A DNA stretch of 64,000 nt, from assembly GCF_932526225.1 (NCBI RefSeq), contig NC_064042.1, positions 10,430,540-10,494,539 of the forward strand. The letters are read 5' to 3'. Under the pieces are notes generated by a model. It searched no databases and was not told where the DNA came from. It worked only from the letters and a program-made list of their open reading frames with translations. Made by a program: the position numbers and the translations under genes. This document shows, one piece after another, positions 42,720-54,289 of this stretch. The stretch comes from Nematostella vectensis. Taxonomy: Eukaryota > Cnidaria > Anthozoa > Actiniaria > Edwardsiidae. Position 1 is the stretch's first letter; each line of letters opens with the position of its first letter.

Positions 42720-45700
42720 ATGGCTAAAGCGCTCCTACTTTTGCTGGTGGTATACAGTGCTTTACTGAACTCATGCCAGGCTTGGGTCGATGTGAAAGAC
42801 AGGATCAAAGGTAGGGTGATTCATCTAGAGACCCTGCTTAAGCGAGGACGATGGCTAAGGCAGATCGACAACAAAGATTCTGACGGTTCTAGATACCTTT
42901 TCATTGACCCGCTCGCCGAGAGGGACACATACTACGAACCACGGGTACAATTCGAGGTACGTACTAATTGGTACAATACAAATAATTTTACAATTTTGAA
43001 TAATTAGTTAATTCTGTAGATAGACTTCATTGAAGTCAATGAAGATGGCTTCATTGAAGCCGCATGAGTATCACAAATATCACAGGCGAAGGGTCATAAG
43101 GTAATACAAGAGGGTTTTCTTTTGCTATAAGGTTTCTCCTGTAGCCTTTCTTGACTAAACTGGTTGCACTTCGTGAGTCTTTCCCGACATTTCTATATTT
43201 TTACTGTTGTGACTCTGTCACACTGTTTTGTCCTACGACAAAAACTGACTTTCCACGTTGTCTCCTGTTTTTCTGGCTTAGTTTTCTTGTGTTTGAAACT
43301 GTCTTCACTTACAAACATTAATTTATTCAGCTCCGAAATCAGTCGCCTGTAAATTCTGCGAAGGATTTGCATATTTTTCTGAGCCCTGATTGCGATGCGC
43401 TGTTGCTGTGTCGGCCAGTCACAGTTGGGTTGATGACGAAGAGTTAGTGATTGCGGCCGAATTGCGTTGTTGTGTAATACTGCTTGGAGTTTTTCTACCA
43501 GTGGGTTCTAAGTACATTGTTGATTGAGCGCGTTGGTTCAGTTTACGGGCGACTCGAGTCCAACTTGTTTTTGCCACCCTGCAAACTTTCTACTTAATTT
43601 TACCTTGATTATTGATTATTAATAATTAATTGATCTAGTTAAATAAAAGAAAGGGAAACTAATCAAATAATTATATACAATCAAACAATTATTTAACCGG
43701 AATAACCGGAAAATAACCTGCAATACTATTTCTGTAATTCTTCTTCAAAAGAAAAAATATATAAAATAATTATATCTGGCATAATGGCAGGCCACCTCAT
43801 GGCCCCCTTGATAGTACTCCTATTTGCTCTACATCTCCAGAATTTCTTATTACGGTGGCAGAGCCCACTAATTGAGTCTAAGGCCGGACCCTTCATTTCA
43901 CCAGCACTTTTTGAAATGAGCCTGGACAAAGTTAAAATTTTCATGAACAATATTCATCCCAATCTTAGAAAATTGATCGCTCCAAGGTGTAACCCAAGCT
44001 CACTTGCCTTTCGCCTACTCATTCTTAGTGGGGACATCCCTCTCAATCCCCGTCCCACCTACCGGTATCCCTGTGGAGCATGCTCAAAACCAGTTAAATG
44101 CAACCAGAAGGGTATTCAGTGCGACTACTGAGATGCATGGTATCACACAAAATGCTGCTCAATAAGCAATGAAAGTTACAATACACTTACTAACAGTTCT
44201 TGTTCTTGGATCTGCTGTGCCTGTGATGTGGCCAATTCTTCATCAGTGGACCGTTCTCGGCCCACTGATGTTTTTACTCTACATAAATGACATCTGCAAT
44301 GATTGTAAATCTTCTACCATAAGATTGTTTGCTGATGATACTCTTTTATACAGTGTCATCGAGGCAACTTCTGATGCACATCAGCTCCAGTCTGATCTTA
44401 CCTCCATCGAGAAATGGGCAGAGAAATGGCTCATGTCCTTTAACCCAACAAAATGTTTTGTCATGAGAGTCACGAGAAATAGGGAACCTATAGTATTTAA
44501 CTACACATTGATGAACCACATCCTTAAACCAGTTGAACACCATGCATACCTAGGCGTCGAGCTCTCGAACACACTTGACTGGAGCTGGCATATAAACAAC
44601 AAAGTGTCCAAAGCCAACCAGACCTTAGGTTTTCTTAGGCGCAACCTAAGCAATTGCCCAGAGAACATTAAGGAAGCTGCTTATAAATCGCTCGTTCTTC
44701 CACACTTAGAGTATGCCAGCTCTGCCTGGGATCCATGGTTAAAGAAACACGTCAAACAGATTGAGAAGGTTCAAAGGAGGGCGGGTCGTTTTGTTAAAAA
44801 TTGCTGGGATAGGACTCCTGGCACAGTCACAAACATCCTAAACGATTTGGAGTGGCCCCCTCTCTCTAAAAGGCGCCAGGATGCCAGGCTTACATTATTT
44901 TACAAGGCTGTTAACAAAAAATCAGCACTTGAGATACCAGACAATATTGATAGACGCACCAGCTGTCATCCAGATAAATTTATCGAGTTATGTACAAGAA
45001 CAAAAGCTTATAAGAACTTGTTTTTCTGTAGGACAATAAAAGAATGGAACAAGCTGCCCCGCCTTACCCTGGATTCCACTAGTGCAGATATTTTTAGAGA
45101 ACGAATAAAATAAAATTAAATTAATAAAATTATATTAATACCAATAATGCTGTTTAAACAATTTTCATCTTTTTACTTTATTTAATCTTTTTTTTTATTC
45201 TGCCTTATTATTATTTTTATTCTGCCTTATTATTATTTGTATTATTATTTATTTTTATTATTATTTTATTTTATGCTTTTTTATTTTTTTTTAGTATTTT
45301 TTTTTATTATTTATTTTTTTATTTTTTATTATTTTTATTATGTTTTTAGTTAATTAAATAATTAATGTATTTATTTATTTATTTATTCATTTATTTATAC
45401 AATTAATTTATATCCACAGTGATGGTAACCCCTTTGTGGATTAACAATGTAGATGTAGATGTAGATAACTGGCAGCTACTACTAATATTGATATTTTTAA
45501 CTGTAACTTTAAAAATAACTTGTATAAACTCAATCGTAATCACTTTAGACTCCTTCTAAGTGTACATTGTACATCATTTATAGCCATTTTGCGAGGATTA
45601 TTTCACCACAAAAATCCCGAGTATAAATTTACTTTGTTATTCCCTTTTTCTTTTCCTGATTCAAGTCATGGAAAGTAAAGTCTTAAATTGAGTTAGTAGA

Positions 45701-48700
45701 CTGTATTGGCGTGTAAAACGGCAAAGTACGAAGTACCTATTGTTTCGGGAACGCAATTATCGCATTGCCAGATCCCAAAGGCGGTGATATTAAAGAAAGA
45801 GATTATCATAAAGATGTTTATGCATCGGGAATACTAGCAGCTTATTCAACCAAAAGCTTTCAATAATTGCATAGATAGTATCATGCAGATTCAAACAACA
45901 TAAAATCAAAATCTGCACTTACGTGATATTTCTCATTTAATGATGATATCTCTAACAATACAAAAGATCCTAGAGAACTGGCCGTACCGAACAAATCTCT
46001 GGAATGAGAATCAAATGTTTTAAATCTTCCATCGGCAGTACAATAGAGCCACAGTATTTAAACCAACAGTCAAAATGAATTCTATAATAATGTTTGTAAA
46101 ACATAACACTAACAATTGGCAGAACATTAAATTATGTATTGCTGAATGGACAATCGAACCCCCATCCTCCATGCCCTCCTTGCTCCTGCTCAAATGTCTG
46201 TCTACGGGCCTAAATTTCTCTTGGTATCTACTATATCCCTTTGATCATATTTTGATGTATTTTGATGCTATATTGCGTATGGCGCTGTATACATTTGTAT
46301 GCATTTTTAGGTAACTGCGTGTGACAACTATCTCTGCCTGGAAGCCTTGTCGCTTCGGGACTATTTCCTGGCCGCTGGTTATCCCCCCGATCATGATAAA
46401 CACACCGTCAAGCTACAGTACTCAACATACCCTGCTGGAGATGTATGTAGAACCATCCCACCCCTCCCTAATCCTATGATGACTACATAACATAGTATTG
46501 TAGTCATTGAATGATTAAGATTGACCTCGCTGTAGGCGTTTCTAGAAGGAAGCTTTTCAGATAGTATAGAAAAATGGCGGCTCTTTATTTGACGCTAAAA
46601 TTTACACTGAGGGAGAAGGGCGGTCGCTAACTTGTTTAACTCGCTCCAATTCTTTAAATATTCCAGACCCGCTTCTTTTGGACGTTTCTTTGTGAAGATC
46701 TTACAATGGAAAGGTGCAAGGTTGTCCCAAAGCGATTTGAAAACGATGGGTGGCTGATGGTGGCTGACAATAAAGGGAATCCTGATGGAGAGCATTACGA
46801 TGCTACATGTGGCAAGGAGCAGAGTAACGCTTACTTCAGAATCCATGCACCAAACCCCACAGATGGATACAAGTAAGAGCTCTTAGACAACGACTGACGC
46901 TTCACTTACCCTGCCCTCCACAGTGGGTTAATTCGGAAATACCTATTTTCGGGGTCTCAGGATTCCTGTGGTGGGCGAAATAAAATCTCCTTTTTGCGCC
47001 ACAGGGATCCTGAATCCCGAAAATACACAGAAGAGACGGCTCTCAGGCTAGACTGCACTCGTTACCAGCGGTACCATTATTATAGCAACAAAAGCATCAT
47101 CTCATATATTAATCATTGCGATCATTGTCATCATCAACATTATAATCATTCAGCCAGCCTCATTATAGCAGAGCCGTAGCAGCCACGCCCCTACTGATTA
47201 TTTCCTTATAATTGTGGAAAATTGAGGTGGGGGGGCACGTGCCCCCAGTTCCTCACCCCCTGCCACGGCCCTGTATAGTGTTACCTTATTTTTTCTTTGT
47301 AGTTTTACAACATAATTTAGAATTATCATCTTCTCGTTTACTTCATGCAGTGAGATCTTCAGAAGCACAAACACCGGGACGACGGAGCAGAAAGCCAATT
47401 ATATGGTGACTACAGGCGTCACCCAGACCGAGGAAACATCCTCGTCTGTTACCTCGACTGTGTCTACTGAAATAGGTGGTGCCTTCAGGGCTTTTTCCGC
47501 AAGTGTGTCGTCTTCCATCTCATCATCTTGGTCGGTAAGGGCACGTTTTACATCTAATGATAATTCACAACGAAAAAAAAGGGTTTTGATATCACATAGA
47601 ACTGCGGGCTTTGCAAAACCTGCGGGCTTTTGCAAAGTTACGCTGCGACCGGGTAGCAAAATATACGAAATTAATCTGACTTGCTTGACCAAAATGCATT
47701 TAACGCAGCTTTTAATATCTTGTGAACTCTTGCCGACATTTTCCAACAGCGAAATCCTTGAGTTCAAATCGTCTCTTGGCTTCTGCCATTTAAAATCTTA
47801 GAAACTTTTTTTTTTGCCCAGGACCTCCCAAGGCGCTGACCAATAAAAAAAAGTGAAAAAAATGATAACATTTCTAAGGCCTAAGGCAAAAGCAGTTTTC
47901 TGCTTTTTTTATAGTTGCTTGTATTTTTCATAAAAATACAGCTATGAGCATATTGATGCCTTAGGACATCCTTAAAGTCCATATAACCTTTCAGAGCTGA
48001 TAGACTTTGTCAATTCTTTATATTTTCATCTCCCAAATGGTATGTGGTTCGTATGGACCCTAAAATACTTGAGTTCGCGTGAATAACGCAAATCTGTAAT
48101 ATTGAGGTATAGTGTGAAATTTTATGTTTTGTGGAGAGGGTTGGTTCTGCTGTTTTTCCTTGTTCGATTTGAAATTTGTCAAAGAACCTGAGCTATTATT
48201 TGGCTAAAGAGTAGTTGATATAATCTTGGATGGATGCATATCTTTAAGACCATTTATCCCTTAGACCGATGCCTGAGTATCTTCATCTTGCTGTGTTTAT
48301 TTTGCATCTATGGATTTTTTGGTTGTGGGTACTTCTCAAAGCCGGTACAGGCCGGTTGAAGGTTCAATGTGTTAATAGTCTTTCCTTATGTGAGGGACAT
48401 CTCCAGCGTACAGCTGAGTAGCTAGGTACGCGCAAAATCCCCTCCCCCTTTATAATAAAAAATATAAAAAATAGATCATAGCTTGCATATTGTACGTCTA
48501 CCTTTCTCATTTCAGACCACACAATCTTCAACTTTCTCGGCGTCTAAGTCAGTCAAGCACGTCCTCACCATCCCTCCCCGCACGACTATCATTCTCACCC
48601 AGCTGATTGGTAATTACGCGAAAGAGTTTGAAGTCGGCGAGGACAAGTACACTATTGAAGAGATACCGCTGGACAGTGGCGCTACACGCAAACGCAAGAT

Positions 48701-48746
48701 GCCCAGTCCTCCCGGTCAACCTCTCGAAGAAAAGTCTGAGCTTTGA
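42720..48746 (+). CDS. Secreted aerolysin-like pore-forming protein, copy 1 (5 exons, 329 aa)
   Basis: Exons 42720-42956, 46311-46442, 46667-46872, 47351-47534 and 48516-48746 join in phase with GT-AG sites. Residues 1-21 are a signal peptide (basic start, Leu-rich core, cut after Ala21). A dibasic KRGR follows at 41-44. The first half has a repeated W-L-x3-D-N-K motif (W45 and W152) and several Cys, perhaps a lectin-like binding part. Exons 4-5 encode an alternating Ser/Thr/Val stretch (about 208-258), then a K-x-V-x-H-x-L-x-I-P-P strand and an IGNY motif, the layout of the aerolysin/ETX-MTX2 membrane-insertion hairpin. The protein is predicted to be secreted and act on membranes, as venom, defence or digestive protein. 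No frame break. Intron 1 is enlarged by a LINE. The ATG at 42720 is chosen because it starts the signal peptide. The family call rests on pattern, not on a search. Confidence 0.8.
43023..45459 (+). mobile_element. CR1/L2-like LINE inserted in intron 1 of gene 1, internally deleted
   Basis: Compared with unit 2, this block is an insertion flanked by TGTAGATA at 43015-43022 and 45460-45467. It has a 5' region, then a frame (43784-44131) with SGDIPLNPRP and a Cys-rich finger broken by TGC to TGA. It then jumps directly to the end of the reverse transcriptase (44169-45113) with IRLFADDTLLY. The endonuclease and most of the polymerase are missing. AT-rich 3' DNA and a short (TGTAGA)n tail end it. 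It cannot move by itself. Confidence 0.9.
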
Positions 48747-48751
48747 GTGAG

Positions 48752-48757
48752 AATAAA
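48752..48757 (+). terminator. Polyadenylation signal of gene 1
   Basis: AATAAA starts 6 bases after the stop codon, so the 3' UTR would be very short. Confidence 0.65.
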
Positions 48758-48762
48758 CATAC

Positions 48763-51700
48763 AGTGGAACCCCGATAGCCTCGAGTTATCCGAGTCATCT
48801 CTATTCGGATAACTATTACCTCCCGCCAGCTCGTACTATGTTTAATCTCCCCTGATACTGTTTCTTGTTTTATCTCTGTTACTCGATACTCCCTACTAAC
48901 TCGAGCATGTGTTTCTTTAGGGCTTGAGTTAAGGGGGATCCAAAGACGTGGCGGGAAAACGCACTCTTTCATCTCTCCCTTATCCAAGCCCCTTGCGCTT
49001 ACTAGGCATGCTACAAGCTCATTCACTTAGCCTATAAAGCTTTGAGCCCTGAATAAGAATAGCTTTGAAGTACAGTTTGAGCAGGTTACTGCATCTTTGT
49101 CATGCTAGTTTTACTAATGCCACACAATGGTGTTGTAAATGAACAAGTTCTCGTCTTCAAATCAATAAACCTGTTGTTGTACCCAAATGCCTAGCCTAGT
49201 AATGACTCCCAGAAAACCTGAGAACCCAGTAACATAGCACCGCATTGATTAGGGTTTAGACGCATGCCATAGGCAGGGTAGGGAAGTGGAGTTTAGCGTA
49301 TGTATCATGAGCTCCCCGAGCAACCACTCTACACGTAATGGACTGATAATAAATTGTTGTATTGTATGAGTATATAGATTTAGGCATTGCCTAAAAGTGG
49401 AGCTCCAAACGGACCAAATATTTGATTATTTTCGCTTAAACACGAGGTTCCGCTATAAAAGGGAAAGCTCATCCCACCCCGGGCTCAAAAACAATCGGTT
49501 ATCAATCAGTCTCGTCAATGATTCAACATGTCAGGACAATTGCTTTGAGCGCTCAATTCAAATTTTGTATTCGAAACCTTATTTTAAAAATGTCACTCCT
49601 AGACTTGGCCACGTAAAATGGTTCTGTTTATAGTAAAATAATGCTATACCAAGCTGTGCGCGCTCTAAAGTAGGAACATTTTCGTCACTGCGCGATAACA
49701 ATTCATGCAGATGCGTTAGATTATGGATAGCGCAAAGTTTAAAATTTTGCAGTGGAAAGCAAATCACTAATTTATCAATCTCTTAACACAACTGCCTTGT
49801 TACCTGTGCAAAAATAGTTTTATTCCAGCCGACTGAGGCTCTAAGATAAGCAATTTTACAAGAGACATACAAGTTGTGACTGCTAGCTTGGCAGTGAGCA
49901 GGATCTTTCCCTTTTATAGCAGAACCTCGTGTTTAATAACTTAAGAAATGTTAAATATTATTATTATATTTCTGTTTTTGACGACGTCAACCATTTCACA
50001 GATCACGCGATCAACTTGTTAAACCCCCTTCCCACCACCCTTGACATGTACATGACACATGTTTCGGCGTCAGGGTAGTTTTACTTTTAGTGACGTCATC
50101 GATGACGTCACGCGACCATCTCATTGCACCCCGCTTGAAACATATATGACACCTACCAAGTTTGGTAGTCATACGATGTTTCTTAAATGGAATATAAATA
50201 TTTTTTAAATTTTGATGACGTCAGCATATTTTTTTCTTCTACTGACGTCATTAATGACGTTACAATCACGTGTCTATATTGGTGCACCCCACTTGACACC
50301 ATGACATATACCAAGATTTGTTGTCATATGATGTTTCGTTCATGAGATATGGATATTTTTGTTCTTAATGAAACCGGAACAGTTTTGCTTTTAGTGACGT
50401 CATCGATGACGTCACACAACACGTGACCACAGTTTTGCACCTCCCTTGACACGTACATGACACCTGCCAAGTGTGTTTGTCATACGATTCTTTTTGGGGA
50501 CGGGCGGACGGTGCTCCGCTCACGCGCCGCTTCGGGAGCTCCGCTATTATTGTAGGGATTGGAGTAACAAATGACTGAGACAAGGGGGGCAGGTATGGCA
50601 AGGGTGTGTGTGTGGGGGGGGGGAGAGTGAGGGCATTTTCTCAGAGTACTAATCGGCTCTGCTCTCCGGAATTTCGGCATGCAGAGCCAGCTAGCAAGCT
50701 ATCAGAGTACGCATTTTTTTTTATTATTTTGTCCTTTTTTTAACATATCACAAGCATTTTCTTGTGCAGTTTCAGAACAATCGTTCCATCGTGGGACACT
50801 TTTTGTGATTCCACCACGGTAGTTTGCCCCGTCCATGATATCCCTGGGCCCTCGCCCTTCACCTCCTATTCTCCTATAATCTCCAAGGCCTAGTAGTCAA
50901 ACCTGGTACAAGTCTACTTTGTCTTCACAACCTGTGTCAACACCCCCCATGTGACGTACCCTTAGTCACCACCACTTTGCCCTTACCATGCCTTTTCCTC
51001 ACCCTAGTTTACACTCTTTGCCTTTTTTTCCATTTGCCTGCACACACAATGAAATACCCCCTCAATGGCTCTACCTTGGTGTTAGAACCTGTGTATTGTA
51101 CACGATTCGTGTCACAAAACTTCCTTTGTTTGATAAAAATAATCATGATGAAAACAGAGCTGAATACAATGAAGTCCTTTGGGGATGGTTCTAACACCGA
51201 GGTATACATACACCCCTCATTGAATAAGCACATTAGATAGCCCCTCAAACAAGTGCCCCCTCTAGAATCCCTTTTTTAAAAAGCCATAATGTGAGCATTT
51301 GTGGTAATGACTTTTTTTTCCAACGAGTTATAGCAAACTAATGCAGCAATGTATAATGGCTGACATCCCTGAGATTTACAGATCATAGCAAATCTATTGA
51401 TTCCAGGATCAAATATAAACATTTAAACATAGTACTTTCATGTAGTGTCTTTTAATTGCATACAATAAACAGTGACTCGCGGCCATTCTGTATACGATTA
51501 GCTTTATTTTTTTTAATGAGACTCGCTGCCATTCTGTATCAGATTCATTTTAGTTTCAATATCCCAGCTAATATATCTCCTTGGAGTGTCTTCATTCCGA
51601 GTGTGAAAGCAAGATAAATCCAGGGAAATTCTGTGCAGTTGTATGACTCGATGAAACGTATAACTAAATAATTGGCGATTAATGTTATACCCTGCTGGCT

Positions 51701-52338
51701 TACCCTTCCGCGTTCATTACAGTACGATTCGGTGAAGTCTTAAAAATATCCCTGCAAATGAGGTCTCTTGCCGATGAGAAACAACACAAATAGGATATAT
51801 CTGACGCACTGAGTCAGTGAAATCCCTGCTTAAACAGATAGGACTAAATCACTGCTAGCAGAGAGTTAAAAAGTGGCGTTCAACATGATTTTCCCAATCC
51901 GACGGAAACGCCATTTTGTTTTCCTGGTCTGAGTTGAGGCGTGTCCGCGTGAGACTGGGCATAGTAATACTCATCTCTGATTGGTTAATCAGATTGTTTA
52001 TCAAATATAACCAAAAATGGTAATGTTCCGCACTGTTCTAGATCCGCCATTATCTATCGAGTATGTATTTTAGTTTTGGTATTTTTGTTTTATCGCTACT
52101 TTCCAGCTTTCTTGGATGCATCAAATGACAGTGATATATAAGAAAAAGCTGCACAGTCGTCTTTAATTCACGATCATGAAACTAGATCTCGATATGCAAA
52201 GTTTGTTTTGTTTGGTAACCATCGCTCTCGCGTTGTAAGAAGACGAAGCAGAGAACCAAGTGGGATTCCAAAGAACAGCTTGCACGTGCTTTTCATTAAA
52301 CCAGAAACATAAGAAGACTTGTTCGAAAAAATATCGTG
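48763..52338. other. Unit 1 region downstream of gene 1
   Basis: Non-coding as far as can be seen. Holds the CRE-rich tandem repeat at 49975-50532 and about 1.8 kb of sequence nearly identical in unit 2. Several short open frames occur in both units but lack motifs and are unlikely genes. Confidence 0.6.
49975..50532. repeat. Degenerate tandem repeat with TGACGTCA palindromes, unit 1
   Basis: About three units of about 150-180 bp share ACATGACACCTACCAAG, GTCATACGATGTTTC and TGACGTCA words. TGACGTCATCGATGACGTCA, a 20-bp perfect palindrome of two CRE/ATF-type sites, occurs at 50091-50110 and 50395-50414. It may be part of a larger dispersed element. Confidence 0.85.
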
Positions 52339-52515
52339 AAAAATTTACCAAAGTCATCTCGAATTCATCACTACCGGTATTACGAAGAAATCTTCATTCT
52401 CTCACGAAGGATTTGTGAGCACGACGTCTGGTCAGCATATTTCAAAGTAAGGTATATTCATATAAACAGAGGCAGAGTAAGAATAATAAAGTAAAATGGA
52501 AAAATCGATAAAGCC

Positions 52516-52579
52516 CTAGCCTACGTGTAGCTGCTGACTCGCGAAATCATTCGCGAGTCAGCGGCTACACGTAGGCTAA
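52516..52579. repeat. Unit-head palindrome, copy 2
   Basis: Same palindrome as in unit 1. Here the inner mismatch is corrected (GTAGCTGCTGA) and the last outer base differs. Confidence 0.95.
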
Positions 52580-54164
52580 TGAGCCCATTTGGGTGTAATT
52601 ATCAATTCAGCAGCAGCCATATTAAAAAATATCCTCACAGAGAGAATTGTTGCAAGTTTAAACTTTGTAGAAACTATCCTGGCCCTTTTATTGATTCCAC
52701 GAAAATATAATAATTTTACAATTTTTACCACCGACTGTCGAATTCAGCATCTGTGCCAACAGATCGTGTGCACTTATGACCGAGGGGCTCTAGGAACGAG
52801 GCACGGCCCTTATTATTTTGAACAATATCCGCACCTCGACACAAAGAACAAGAAGAATAGAGACAAAAGAACTTCTTTTACACAGCCGATTTTTACAATT
52901 TTAAAATTACAATTACAATATTCGTAGCTTTTGAATGTTTAATTCTGCGTGGAAGTATTTTAATACATTCCTCCCTATTCTATTGGAATTACTAGCGAAA
53001 TAACAACAGAATAGCGCACTAACAAACGTCATCAAATGAGTCGCACTGGGATTTTGCAGCGGAACCGTGCTAAGATTTAGATATTCTAGCGCGAGATTGA
53101 TATCTGTTGAAAATTTACCAAAAGTACAAACTTCCTAATCGTTTTGCTGCTCTGCAATTGGGCCCAAAATAAAAAAATAGGCTTGATTTTCCAAGGATTA
53201 GCGAGAGGAAAATTAAGATAATTTGACAAGACGCGCGCTGTGGAATGCCTAGCAAAAATACAAAGTAAATATTATATTCGGATTGTTTCATCACTTATTA
53301 AAACTAAAAGAAAGCTAAGATTTAAAAGGAAGTAGCGAGAAAAATGTCGGTGACAGGATTGGAATGAGCCGCAAAAAAATCAATTCATATTTTCATCGCC
53401 CTCCAAGCTTATGTGTAATGTACACATAGTTAACAACCGGGTTTATGATTGTTACAACTCTTAAAAGCACGTGATCACATAAACAATGAATCTAAAACTA
53501 TCTTACCTTTAGTCTTTATTTAAAGCAAAAATGTTCAACTTATTCGAGGAGAAAGGAAATAGGTCTGATGTCTTCATGGTAGCTTGAGTGCGATTGGTTG
53601 TCTAGGTGAGCGTAACATTAGTTCCAGACAATAAGGATGTCTGACTTCGGATTAGATCGACGATAAGAGATCTAAGAATAATTCGGATTATTTATAGCGA
53701 AATTACGTTACAATGTCCAGGTAAAGTGTTGTTCACCAAACAATATGAGATGCGATGATGCTACTTCATGCTCATACTCAGGTTTTAGCAGATGCTGTTA
53801 GCTTCTATTCAAAAATAGGCGAGAATCTTCGTCGATATATAGTTATGGAGAGGTGGAAGGAAGAATAGATGTTTGTTCAGCATCCACGTTGTAGTTTTAC
53901 GTAAAGTTTTAATCATTATCTTATTTCTAAAAATCCCTAAAATGTTTGGCACAACACAAGAGTTCGAATTCGAAACACAGCTTGCCCAGATTCTTATGAA
54001 TTTGGCGCAGGTTCTTTTTTCCAATGTTGTGCATTGATTCTACAAAGCGCATGTGTTTGCCTAGGTTATGCGCATGCGTGCCTGGTAATTCGGATAAGAA
54101 CCAATCGAATATCGAGTAAGTGATGTCATGGTGCATTGATCCCTTGCGGGTGTAGTGCACACAC
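52580..54164. other. Unit 2 region upstream of gene 2
   Basis: A shortened version of the unit 1 flank. After the palindrome a stub of the protease-like relic ends at about 52703. Three deletions follow, and from about 52910 on it follows unit 1 closely to the promoter. Confidence 0.7.
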
Positions 54165-54170
54165 TATAAA
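54165..54170 (+). promoter_or_regulatory. TATA box of aerolysin-like gene 2
   Basis: TATAAA is at the place matching unit 1, 125 bases before the ATG. An 8-9 base insertion lies between TATA and ATG compared with unit 1. Confidence 0.75.
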
Positions 54171-54289
54171 AGAGGAAGAGCGAACAACTTTCAGCCTGTC
54201 AGTTGAGTGAAAAGGCTTATAATTCTCAAACAACATTCGCCCATCAATTCAAAGACCGATTTTTAGTTTTCCAAGGTTCTATATCAAGA

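Larger units (their letters stand above)
38566..52338 (+). repeat. Tandem array unit 1 (13.8 kb)
   Basis: The junction word AAAAATTTACCAAAGTCATC at 38566 recurs at 52339 and 61500, and the following sequence is nearly identical in all three. This unit holds the palindrome, transposon-derived pseudogene, foldback, hAT MITE and first aerolysin-like gene, and a LINE absent from unit 2. Confidence 0.95.

Noticed and set aside
46595-46846. 83-codon minus-strand frame also present in unit 2
   Set aside because: It is antisense to exon 3 of the aerolysin-like gene.
49397-51240. Short open frames conserved in both array units (for example 49397-49633 and 50977-51240)
   Set aside because: Conservation reflects recent duplication of the whole unit. 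There are no motifs, and frames are open on both strands.
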